Shown here: piece by piece, positions 31,849-40,138 of the stretch
Numbering within the stretch: the stretch's first letter is position 1
Layout of the letters: each line of letters opens with the position of its first letter
NCBI GenBank assembly: GCA_026397235.1
Contig: JAPLVG010000016.1
Coordinates: forward strand, 1-50,980
Direction of reading: 5' to 3'
Length of the DNA: 50,980 nucleotides
From: Candidatus Berkelbacteria bacterium
GTDB taxonomy: Bacteria > Patescibacteriota > UBA1384 > XYA2-FULL-43-10 > CAINNR01
Made by a program: the position numbers and the translations under genes
The notes under the pieces: generated by a model
Told to the model about the DNA's origin: nothing
The model's input: the letters and a program-made list of their open reading frames with translations, nothing else
Databases searched by the model: none

Positions 31849-33878
31849 GCGAAACACTAAAACCACAATCAGTTTCTGACCATCGAAGCCAGTCGAGGCC
31901 GGCGATGCTGGTTGGCCCTGGCGCCGCTGGACGGGCTGGAATGGGTTTGGTTGAAAAACCAAAGGATTTTTGGGCAACAATGAAAAAGCTTGTCAGTTAT
32001 TTGCGACCTTTTGGGCTGGCGATAATTTTAGTTTTCACTTTCGCTATTGCTTCAACGATTTTTGCTATTATGAGTCCGAAAATTTTGGGCAACATGACCA
32101 ATCAGGTCGTGTCGGATTATATCAACATTAAAGCTTATGATAGCGTGACTGCCAATATTCCCAAAGGAACAATAATTCCGGTTGGCACAACATTGAATCA
32201 ACTGCTATCGACTCTGCCACCATCAATGGTCTCTAAACTGCCAGCCAATAAAATTGATCGGATTAGAAACTTGGATATCACCGTTCGGCCATCAATTAAT
32301 TTTGATAAACTGCGCAGTTTTGCCATCAAATTGCTGATACTTTACATTTTGTCGGCGCTATTTTCCTTTATACAAGGCTGGATTATGACCTCGGTTTCGC
32401 AAAAAGTAACATATAAATTGCGTCGGGATATTTCAGAGAAAATTAATCGCTTGCCACTGCGTTATTTTGATCGCCGAACTTTTGGCGAGGTATTATCTCG
32501 TGTCACCAATGACGTGGATACAGTTAGCCAAACATTAAATCAGAGTTTAAGCCAGATTGTTACTTCGGCTACACTGATCATTGGAATTCTCATTATGATG
32601 CTGACAATAAGCTGGCAAATGACGCTGGTTTCAATTGTCCTTTTACCGCTAAGTTTTATTTTGATTGGTGCTATCATCAAAAAATCGCAGCACTTTTTTA
32701 AAGAACAGCAGGACCAGTTGGGTTCACTCAACGGTCATGTTGAAGAAATGTACGCTGGTCACAACGTCATGCGGGTTTTTAATGGTGAAGAGCGATCGGT
32801 TGCCAAATTCAAGCAAATCAACTCGAGACTTTATGGTTCAGCTTGGAAATCGCAGTTTCTTTCCGGCTTAATGATGCCGATAATGACGTTTATTGGTAAC
32901 CTAAGTTTTGTCGGTGTTTCGGTCGTTGGCGGTTGGCTGGCAATAAAAGGCCGGATTCAAATCGGTGATATTCAAGCCTTTATCCAATATGTTAATCAAT
33001 TCAATCAGCCAGTGGTTCAAACTGCTAATGTTGCCAATGTTATGCAATCAACAGCCGCTGCGGCTGAGCGAGTTTTTGAATTTTTAGCCGAAGAAGAGGA
33101 ATCTGTTGATGCCAAAGATGCTATCCAATTGAAAAAAGTTTCTGGTAGTGTTGAGTTTGAAAAAGTAGTATTTGGATACGATCCAGAAAAAGAGATCATT
33201 CACAATTTCTCCGCCAGTATTAAACCAGGACAAAAAATTGCCATTGTTGGGCCAACCGGTGCCGGGAAAACAACGATGGTTAATTTACTAATGCGTTTTT
33301 ATGAAACTAATAAAGGTTCTATTAAAATTGATGGCATTGACAGCAAAAAGATGTGCCGGGCGGATGTTCGAAGATTATTTGGTATGGTTTTGCAGGACAC
33401 CTGGCTATTTAACGGCACAATCCAAGAAAACATTGCCTATGCCAAGCCGGAGGCGACCGATGTCGAAGTAACCGCTGCTGCTAAAGCGGCACATGCTGAT
33501 CACTTTATTCATGCGCTGCCGGAGGGCTACAAGTTGCAATTAAATGAAGAAGCCGACAACATTTCACAGGGTGAAAAACAGCTCTTGACTATCGCTCGAG
33601 CAATGTTGGCAAAAACTCCAATGTTAATTTTGGATGAAGCAACATCATCCGTCGACACCAGAACAGAGCTTCTTATTCAGAAGGCGATGGAGAACTTAAT
33701 GAAAGGCAAAACTAGTTTTGTTATCGCTCACCGACTTTCGACCATCCGCGAAGCAGATTTAATTTTGGTCATGCGCGATGGAAATATTGTCGAGCAGGGG
33801 ACTCACAAAGAACTTTTGAAAAAGAACGGTTTCTACGCTTCGCTTTACAACGCCCAGTTTGTAGTTTCCGGCAGCTAA
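31845..33878 (+). CDS. ABC exporter subunit with catalytic Glu and His
   Basis: Partner of the preceding gene, translationally coupled through ATGA. Walker A is GPTGAGKTT near 468, Walker B LILDEATSS keeps the catalytic Glu, and the switch IAHRLS keeps His. The signature, however, is ISQGEKQ instead of LSGGQ. Combined with the partner's intact signature but lost Glu/His, one composite site is consensus and one degenerate, as in TM287/288 or BmrCD. At 677 aa it has an N-terminal extension and an extra segment of about 70 residues between helices 1 and 2, probably extracellular. Confidence 0.94.
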   Translation: MSETLKPQSVSDHRSQSRPAMLVGPGAAGRAGMGLVEKPKDFWATMKKLVSYLRPFGLAIILVFTFAIASTIFAIMSPKILGNMTNQVVSDYINIKAYDSVTANIPKGTIIPVGTTLNQLLSTLPPSMVSKLPANKIDRIRNLDITVRPSINFDKLRSFAIKLLILYILSALFSFIQGWIMTSVSQKVTYKLRRDISEKINRLPLRYFDRRTFGEVLSRVTNDVDTVSQTLNQSLSQIVTSATLIIGILIMMLTISWQMTLVSIVLLPLSFILIGAIIKKSQHFFKEQQDQLGSLNGHVEEMYAGHNVMRVFNGEERSVAKFKQINSRLYGSAWKSQFLSGLMMPIMTFIGNLSFVGVSVVGGWLAIKGRIQIGDIQAFIQYVNQFNQPVVQTANVANVMQSTAAAAERVFEFLAEEEESVDAKDAIQLKKVSGSVEFEKVVFGYDPEKEIIHNFSASIKPGQKIAIVGPTGAGKTTMVNLLMRFYETNKGSIKIDGIDSKKMCRADVRRLFGMVLQDTWLFNGTIQENIAYAKPEATDVEVTAAAKAAHADHFIHALPEGYKLQLNEEADNISQGEKQLLTIARAMLAKTPMLILDEATSSVDTRTELLIQKAMENLMKGKTSFVIAHRLSTIREADLILVMRDGNIVEQGTHKELLKKNGFYASLYNAQFVVSGS

Positions 33879-33908
33879 TTAATCTTTTTTGTCGGCAAAA
33901 TTTGATCT

Positions 33909-33954
33909 AAAAAATTACTGATTTTGACCGATCGGTACAAATCAGTAATTTTTT
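33909..33954. repeat. ACCGATCGGT-family palindrome, copy 2 (downstream of the ABC operon)
   Basis: AAAAAATTACTGATTT and AAATCAGTAATTTTTT form a perfect 16-bp stem around TGACCGATCGGTAC. The stem differs in sequence from copy 1 but the palindromic centre is kept. The final T-run means it can also work as the operon terminator. Confidence 0.75.
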
Positions 33955-34024
33955 AGGTTGTATTTTGAATATTTCGATAACTATGATATTATCTATCCTA
34001 GATATAGGAAGGGGTATCTCTATA

Positions 34025-34291
34025 ATGCCAGGCACTTGGTTTATTCAGACTATGACGCCGAAGCAAGCAGAGCAGATGATACCGGGGTTGGCGGCTTGTT
34101 GCCGTGGTTTGGCGCGGCGCTATTATGCAGCTGGTTTGCCGACGACGCCAATAGCGACGACGCCTGCAGCTGTCCGGCGTGCGATGGAAGATGCCGGAAT
34201 CATCTCGCGACCAATGTCATGGTGGCGGCGTATCATTGCCTGGGTAGCCCGATGGGTTGCCCGTTTTTTTATCCAAAAATTCTGCCGATGA
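34025..34291 (+). CDS. Small orphan protein (88 aa), basic C-terminus
   Basis: Start set at the ATG at 34025 because AGGAAGGGG lies upstream; the longer track versions begin before the likely promoter (TATTAT at 33987-33992). The N-terminal half is Ala-rich helical (EQMIPGLAACCRGLARRYYA). The C-terminus is a strongly amphipathic Trp/Arg helix (SWWRRIIAWVARWVARFFIQ) that could insert into or disrupt membranes. GC-rich orphan class. The last 23 bp overlap the convergent VIT1-like gene. The other-frame ORF 33958..34296 is judged a shadow. Confidence 0.55.
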   Translation: MPGTWFIQTMTPKQAEQMIPGLAACCRGLARRYYAAGLPTTPIATTPAAVRRAMEDAGIISRPMSWWRRIIAWVARWVARFFIQKFCR

Positions 34292-34958
34292 AATAGCCGG
34301 CAAGTGCGGCGGTCATGCCGATTGTAGCAAGTTGAAGAGCGCTTTTAACGGGGGAGCCGATGGTCATTTTTGCTTTGTAGAAGCCGACAGCCAAAAGAAC
34401 AACAACTGATATTCCAAGTGAAATCCAAATTGCTGTGTGAATTGGCGCGAAGAAAAATGGTGTCAGCGGAACAAAAGATCCGACAAGGGCGGAGAAACCA
34501 ACAACAAAACTCGAAGTATAAATTTCCTTTTGTTTGATCTCTTTTAGTTCCAGCTCTTCCTTCATCATTTGGTCGACCCAAAGGCTGTCGGAGGAAATTA
34601 TATGCTTGACTATGTCTTCTAATAATTGGCCATCAAAGCCTTTTTTTCGGTAAACATCGCGGATTTCTTGTTCTTCTTTTTTCGGCAGAGTTTTTAATTC
34701 GCGGTGTTCACGTTCGAGTTCCGAATAATAATGATCGCGTTCGGCCATCATTGAGGTTAGTGCCACCGCCGCCATGGAAATGCTTTCGGCAAAAGTTGCC
34801 GCCAGACCACCAGCGATAACAATTTTTGGATCATTTGACGCCGCAGCGACACCAAGTATCACACCCAAAACGTTTACTAACCCGTCTTGTCCACCCAAAA
34901 TCATGTCCGACAATCTGTTGCCGGTAGATTTTCTTGAAAGTTCCCCTGAGTGAACCAT
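34269..34958 (-). CDS. VIT1/CCC1 family transporter
   Basis: Predicted iron/manganese transporter of the vacuolar iron transporter family. The first helix pair carries the family motif DMILGGQDGLVNVLGVILG near 18 and GGLAATFAESISMAAVAL. A cytosolic charged domain (80-140) with many Glu residues suited to metal binding follows, then three more helices. Length 229 aa. AGGAGG precedes the ATG. Likely moves divalent metal out of the cytosol, which would complement rubrerythrin in oxidative defence (inference). Confidence 0.92.
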   Translation of the reverse strand: MVHSGELSRKSTGNRLSDMILGGQDGLVNVLGVILGVAAASNDPKIVIAGGLAATFAESISMAAVALTSMMAERDHYYSELEREHRELKTLPKKEEQEIRDVYRKKGFDGQLLEDIVKHIISSDSLWVDQMMKEELELKEIKQKEIYTSSFVVGFSALVGSFVPLTPFFFAPIHTAIWISLGISVVVLLAVGFYKAKMTIGSPVKSALQLATIGMTAALAGYFIGRIFG

Positions 34959-35028
34959 TTTTCCTCCTGATATATTTTTTTGCTAATGGTGATTGGCGTA
35001 GTTTTGCTATAAGAGTAAAACTTTCATT

Positions 35029-36003
35029 TTATTGGACAACATTTTGTACTGCACCAGAAGTGGTAGAACTGCCAGAAGACCCTTGAACACCGGGATTGCC
35101 ACCTTTAATGACAACACCAGCAGTACCGCCGGAACTGCCAGTAACAGACTGTGCTGATGATGATGTGCCACCAGCGACAGTATTTACAATTACATTACTC
35201 GAAACCCCGGTACTTTGGCCGACGACCACCCAGCCCGAACTGGTGTAGTTTTCTACGACTGTGCCGTTACTTTGCTGTATTGTCCATTTTTTCTGACCAC
35301 TATCACTGGTAACTGAACTTGGGCCGGTGCCAGGAGCGTATTCAATCTTTAGTTTGCCGCTATCTTGAGTAATTTTTGCCTCACCGCTATCTATCAACAC
35401 ACCATTAATGCCTTCGCCAGTTGTTCCGGCGGCATAAACACGGGTATTTTTTTCATTACTTGGGTCAATGGTTCCATCGGGATCGCGCCACGCACCAACG
35501 ATGTCGTTTTCAAATTCTTTAACATCAGTGTCCTGTTGTTTTTTTAGAATTGCAGATTTTGTTTTACTTACCGCCTCTTCCTGGGCTTTTACTATTTGAT
35601 TTTTTACCGTTTCCGATTTTGTTTCCTGACGAATTGTCGACAGAGTTTTTTGCCTTTCCAATTCACGACTGACAACCATATTGATAGTATCGGCCGAAAT
35701 ATTTTTCGTCTTAATGATATTCGTTTCCTTGTCTTTTAGTTGCAGATATCTATCAGCCATAGTGGAAACGCCACTGTCATCACTTGATTGGCTGGCAGTT
35801 TGAATATTGGCAACGCGCTCCGTAGCGTAGTTATCAAGAGTTTTGACTTTTGACTCGGATTTCCATGTGAGTAAATTTAGATTGATCCACTCTTTGGCGT
35901 AAGTCAACTGAGTTGGCAATTTGCTTTGACCATTAGCTGCCAACGCCGATGTCGCTAAAAATATCACTAGGCTTGCAACCAAAATCAGCAATGTTTTTTT
36001 CAT
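35029..36003 (-). CDS. Secreted helical protein, DUF5667-like
   Basis: Signal peptide MKKTLLILVASLVIFLATSALA is followed by a long helical segment (LPTQLTYAKEWINLNLLTWK and on to about 165) similar in style to DUF5667. A short beta-rich part (ITQDSGKLKIEYAPG, KKWTIQQSNGT) and a low-complexity Gly/Ser tail end it. Length 324 aa. Probably exported and loosely attached to the envelope; no enzymatic motif is visible. It may be co-transcribed with the gene at 36022..36723, which lies 18 nt upstream on the same strand. Confidence 0.75.
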   Translation of the reverse strand: MKKTLLILVASLVIFLATSALAANGQSKLPTQLTYAKEWINLNLLTWKSESKVKTLDNYATERVANIQTASQSSDDSGVSTMADRYLQLKDKETNIIKTKNISADTINMVVSRELERQKTLSTIRQETKSETVKNQIVKAQEEAVSKTKSAILKKQQDTDVKEFENDIVGAWRDPDGTIDPSNEKNTRVYAAGTTGEGINGVLIDSGEAKITQDSGKLKIEYAPGTGPSSVTSDSGQKKWTIQQSNGTVVENYTSSGWVVVGQSTGVSSNVIVNTVAGGTSSSAQSVTGSSGGTAGVVIKGGNPGVQGSSGSSTTSGAVQNVVQ

Positions 36004-36021
36004 ATTTCTCCTTAAAAATTA

Positions 36022-36723
36022 TTAGGAAACAGTAATTTGGATGATAAAAACCAAATCATCTTTAAAATAAATATTTAAATCATAAATTCCTGGTGAAACA
36101 TTATCCAAAGAAGTTCCGCTGCCGATATCACGGCCGGAAAATGACAATTGCTGTTCGTTTTTTGATGAACGGGAAATTTCGCCACTGCTCGAATTAATAA
36201 TTTGGTAATAAAATTCGCCGATAGTTGTTGATTTAACGCCGATAAAGTCCATTTCAAGTGCGTCAGTTTGGACAAAATTAGTGGTAACGGTTTCAGGATT
36301 ACTTGGACCGGGGCCACTGCCAGGTTTTATTTTAGAGATTACAACCTTAGTGAAATATTTTGAATAATCCGGCGGAATTATACAGGTGCCGATTTTGCAA
36401 TAAAGTCCATCGGCACAATCTTTATAAGTAATACAAGCATCGTTGACTTTTCCTTCAGTACATTTGGAGTTGACACAGTAACTCGTTTTGCAGTCAGCCT
36501 GGTCGGAACAGGCTGATCCTCTTGCACCGGACGAGCAGGTTTTGCTGATGCATTTTAGATTAGTTTCACATCTTCTATCAGACGAGCAACTTCCGCCCTC
36601 GGCTGATTTTTTCAAAAAGAAATACCAATCACCAATGATTGCCGCTGCAATTACGACAATAATCAAAATAATCCAAATATTCTTTCCGCCGTTCTTTTTT
36701 CCTAATTCCATTTCTTCAGGCAT
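36022..36723 (-). CDS. Membrane-anchored Cys-rich surface protein
   Basis: Short cytoplasmic start, one membrane helix (IWIILIIVVIAAAIIGDWYFF), then three Cys-rich repeats of about 20 residues (CSSDRRCETNLKC, CSDQADCKTSYC, CITYKDCADGLYC), resembling Dickkopf-like disulphide modules. A C-terminal beta domain of about 110 residues follows. Exported, probably disulphide-bonded. Length 233 aa. It lies upstream of the DUF5667-like gene in a likely two-gene unit. Confidence 0.75.
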   Translation of the reverse strand: MPEEMELGKKNGGKNIWIILIIVVIAAAIIGDWYFFLKKSAEGGSCSSDRRCETNLKCISKTCSSGARGSACSDQADCKTSYCVNSKCTEGKVNDACITYKDCADGLYCKIGTCIIPPDYSKYFTKVVISKIKPGSGPGPSNPETVTTNFVQTDALEMDFIGVKSTTIGEFYYQIINSSSGEISRSSKNEQQLSFSGRDIGSGTSLDNVSPGIYDLNIYFKDDLVFIIQITVS

Positions 36724-36803
36724 AATCTCTCCCTTTTTACTACTAAATTAATTATACATTGAAATTAGGAGAATCAAAAATCGAGCGAAGTTTATTAGTG
36801 TGA

Positions 36804-36809
36804 TATAAT
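36804..36809 (+). promoter_or_regulatory. -10 box of the 36865 gene
   Basis: TGATATAAT (TATAAT at 36804-36809), about 55 nt before the ATG. Confidence 0.45.
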
Positions 36810-36864
36810 AAATCTAAGAAAAATTGCTGGTCGTTTTTAGTAAATAATATTTCTGGGGGTAAAA

Positions 36865-38682
36865 ATGTTTTGCACCAAATGTGGAGAGAAACTAAAGGAA
36901 GGGGAGAAGTTTTGTTCTAAGTGTGGACATCCTGGCCATGGATCCGAAGAGAAATCAGAGGAAGCGAAAAAGGAGGAACCAGCGCCTCCGAAAGCCGCAG
37001 TACCAGCTGCGCCAGCAAGAAAAAAAAATCCTTGCCTAACTTGTGCCGGACTGTTTTTAATTTTTATTTTAGCGCCGATAATCTTATATTTGGGTTTTGG
37101 CTCCAAATCATCAACCAGTTCCTCAGCGGTTTTTGTTTGGGTAGCTATTACGGCTGTGACAGTATTCCTTCTGTACCTGATCTATGAATTTATTAAAGCG
37201 ATTGTCAAGAAACAGGTCGCTGGTGCAATTGCGATGGGAGTCGCAATTTTATTGATTCTTGGTGCCGGCACTATCATTTACTATTATCAAAAAGACAAAG
37301 AAGCTTCCAGTTATGGCAACATGCAAGATGCATTCACATCGGCATTGGCAGCTGAGTATTTGGGCGATGATATCGTCGCCGGAAAATCAACTGCCGATTT
37401 TGCCGGTGTCAAAACTCAGACTGCTGCGGCGACAGATTCGCTATCAAAAGTTTCGCCGCCTTCTGGTTTCAGCGACTATTACAATGCTATTTATGACTGG
37501 TCAAAAAAATTAAATGATGCCGCCGCCAGTAAAAAAGCTTGGAAAACCAGGCCGGAGGCACCGACAACTTTCGCATCGCAAGTATCCGGTTATCAGGCAA
37601 AAGACGCTTTTCAGACCTCGCTTGATCGGATTGTATCAACAAAAGATTATGGTGACTTAGCGATTGCCAAAGGCGATAAAGATTCAATGCGCTATATCGG
37701 GGCTGAACTTCAGGCTGAGGATATCGCGCTTGGTGATATCTCCACCGCTTATGTTGTATCAGTTGATCGCCTAGCGGAAATTATTGTTACACCAGCCGAG
37801 GCAAAAAATTCGCTCCGATTTCCACTTGGCCGCTGTGGAGATTTCGCTCCTTGCCACGGCAATGTCAAAAAGAAATTGCCGCCGACTTGGCAATCGGCGC
37901 ATCGGTATTCTGTTGGCGATGGTGATGCTCGGACTGCATGGAACAATGCTTGGGATGATATGCTAAAAACTATTTCTATCGATAACGGTTACAATACTGG
38001 CGGTGCTGGAATTACCCAAGGCTCTGACCCGAAAGCAGTCTCGCCAATGGAGCAAGCGTTTAATGATGAATGTGCGGCAAAAGGTGGGAAAACCGGCGGA
38101 GCTAGCGGCGTTAAAGATCGCTTGCCGACAACATTGTCAGCCGGCTGGAATTGCAATTATCCAAATGGCTCTCAAACTTGCTGGGATTATCTGACAACCT
38201 CCGGCCAACGCTTTATGGGTGGAAACAATGGTTGTCCGGAACAGGGACTTTTGCCGAAACCATATACGGCGCCAACTTGGATACCAAACTTTGGTGGTGG
38301 GGGAAATAATGGTGGCGGGGGAACAATCACACCAACTTGGAATGGCAATTATCATGTTACCTATTCAACCATGAGCTGTAATCTCGGCACCTCACTCGGG
38401 TACGGTTCAATGTTTAATGCCGCTGGTTTCTCTGACACAGTCGTTGTTAGTGGCAATAAAGTAAAAAATTTTGATGGCACAACTTCGCAAATTGATTCTG
38501 CTGGCAATGCAACCTTTGTTTATAGTATGAATTACGGTGGCGTTGGCGGCATAAAATTCACCGCAATTTACCATTTTTCCGGCTCCTCAGTTTCCGGCAA
38601 AATTTCAATGGTGGTTAACGCCTACACTGAAGGTGGCACTGGCACCGTTACTTGTTCGGAAACATTTTCCGGTTCGAAATAA
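36865..38682 (+). CDS. Zinc-ribbon membrane protein with large exported domain
   Basis: N-terminal zinc ribbon MFCTKCGEKLKEGEKFCSKCG, Glu/Ala/Pro linker, three hydrophobic helices (55-145), then about 450 exported residues with helical and Gly-rich parts and a C-terminal beta domain (YHVTYSTMSCNLG to the end). Length 605 aa. The same ribbon-plus-helix plan recurs in the smaller gene at 43495. GGGGG lies just before the ATG. It probably signals or links cytosol to surface; no enzyme motif is visible. Confidence 0.75.
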   Translation: MFCTKCGEKLKEGEKFCSKCGHPGHGSEEKSEEAKKEEPAPPKAAVPAAPARKKNPCLTCAGLFLIFILAPIILYLGFGSKSSTSSSAVFVWVAITAVTVFLLYLIYEFIKAIVKKQVAGAIAMGVAILLILGAGTIIYYYQKDKEASSYGNMQDAFTSALAAEYLGDDIVAGKSTADFAGVKTQTAAATDSLSKVSPPSGFSDYYNAIYDWSKKLNDAAASKKAWKTRPEAPTTFASQVSGYQAKDAFQTSLDRIVSTKDYGDLAIAKGDKDSMRYIGAELQAEDIALGDISTAYVVSVDRLAEIIVTPAEAKNSLRFPLGRCGDFAPCHGNVKKKLPPTWQSAHRYSVGDGDARTAWNNAWDDMLKTISIDNGYNTGGAGITQGSDPKAVSPMEQAFNDECAAKGGKTGGASGVKDRLPTTLSAGWNCNYPNGSQTCWDYLTTSGQRFMGGNNGCPEQGLLPKPYTAPTWIPNFGGGGNNGGGGTITPTWNGNYHVTYSTMSCNLGTSLGYGSMFNAAGFSDTVVVSGNKVKNFDGTTSQIDSAGNATFVYSMNYGGVGGIKFTAIYHFSGSSVSGKISMVVNAYTEGGTGTVTCSETFSGSK

Positions 38683-38699
38683 TTAACTGAAGGGGATAT

Positions 38700-40051
38700 A
38701 TGAAAATCATCAAAATCTTAGGACTGTTCATCGTTGTTGTATCTTTGTTTTTCCCATCAATCAAACCAGCCAAGGCCGACGGTGGAATTTATGTTCCGCC
38801 TGACTATTACGGTTACGAAACCAGCCAGCAGGCGTTTATCTACTTCGCTGGACAAACCGAAACCTTAGTCATTTCCGCTGGTTTTCGCGGCAATGCCAAG
38901 GATTTTTCTTGGGTCATACCATTGCCGGCAAAACCGGAAATTGACAAAGCTTCGCCACAACTTTTTAAAACTTTGGCAGAAATAACTAGACCAACAATTG
39001 GAAATTTGAGTACCAGTAGCGGTTTTGGTTTTAGCCGGCCGAATTCCGCTCGCCAAATTCCGCTCAAATGCCGGTCGAGATAATTTCGGAAAAAACCGTT
39101 GATATGTACAATACCGCAGTCCTCAAGGCCAGCGACGAAAAATCGCTTTCCACTTGGCTCGCCGACCACGGTTACAATTATCCGGCGGGGCAGGATGCGG
39201 CGCTAAAAAGTTATGTTGACAGTGGCTGGTATTTTGCCGTTGCCAGAATTCAGCCGAGCTTGGTCAATGATCCGAGTACCGGAAGAGCAATGGCCCACGG
39301 CGATTTAACGCCGCTAAAATTCACTTTTAAAACCGATAAGATAATTTATCCGATGAAACTAACCGGCGTTGTGCTTCGATCTATTTTGCCAACCGACGTT
39401 GCCGATTCGCCGACCGATTTACCGGTCGGCGCGCAACCGGAAATAGTTTCGACCAGTATGCCGCTGACTTTGTACGTGATTTCGGCCGGTAAAGTCGAAG
39501 AAAGTTCGCTTACCGAAAATTATGCTAATTGGTTGCTAAAAAATAATCTGGACGAAATTAATACCGGTCTTTCCGGAACACAAATCACCGGCGATAAACT
39601 CTTTCTAACCAGACTGTCAGCAACTTTTGTCCCGGACAAAATCACCGGTGATTTGACCATCACATCCGCATCAAACAACAGCATTATTCCGGCTCCGGTT
39701 AATAAAACCGCTGACTTTTGGTTGACCAATGCTCTTATCTTTGTCGTGACAATATTAATGTTAGTTTTACTGCTGCCCGGCTCAATTTTTATCGTTTCTG
39801 TCGTACTGCAACGTTTTGTTAGAAATAAAACGGTTTTCATCATCGCCAGTATTTATCAAATTTTATATTGTCTGTTAGCGATTCTTCTCTGGATGCTGTT
39901 TATTTCCGCCAGTGGCGGTAGCGAGTCATTTCTGTCCGAGAGCGGCCCGCTCGGCGTAACGGCTGGCATGGTATTAGTGCTGACAGCGGCGATTTTCTTT
40001 ATCATCAAAATGTTAAGACACTACAAAAAAACCTTTTCTCCGCCGGCCTAA
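38700..40051 (+). pseudogene. Frameshifted DUF2330 family surface protein
   Basis: Track ORFs 38700..39083 and 39068..40051 are one gene. The first gives a signal peptide and the DUF2330 start (ADGGIYVPPDYYGYE, AKDFSWVIPLPAKPEIDKA). The second continues MPVEIISEKTVDMYNTAVL and ends with two or three membrane helices. A 14-bp tandem duplication (unit AATTCCGCTCGCCA, 39042-39055, with AATTCCGCTC repeated at 39056) causes the shift; removing it restores SRPNSAQMPVEI in frame. AAGGGG precedes the ATG. Recent slippage or an assembly artefact. Confidence 0.85.
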
Positions 40052-40062
40052 CTTTTTGCATT

Positions 40063-40092
40063 TTGACAAAGATATCATTAAGTTTTAAGATA
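40063..40092 (+). promoter_or_regulatory. Promoter of the dockerin-cohesin pair
   Basis: TTGACA (40063-40068), 18 nt, TAAGAT (40087-40092). A GGGAGGG ribosome site follows just before the ATG at 40139. Confidence 0.55.
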
Positions 40093-40138
40093 AAAGGGTA
40101 GCAGCATTATTGATTTAATAGCGATAAAGGGAGGGAAG

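Noticed and set aside
33958-34296. 112-aa ORF in an alternative frame over the 34025 gene
   Set aside because: The ribosome site AGGAAGGGG serves the ATG at 34025 in another frame; this frame starts before the promoter.
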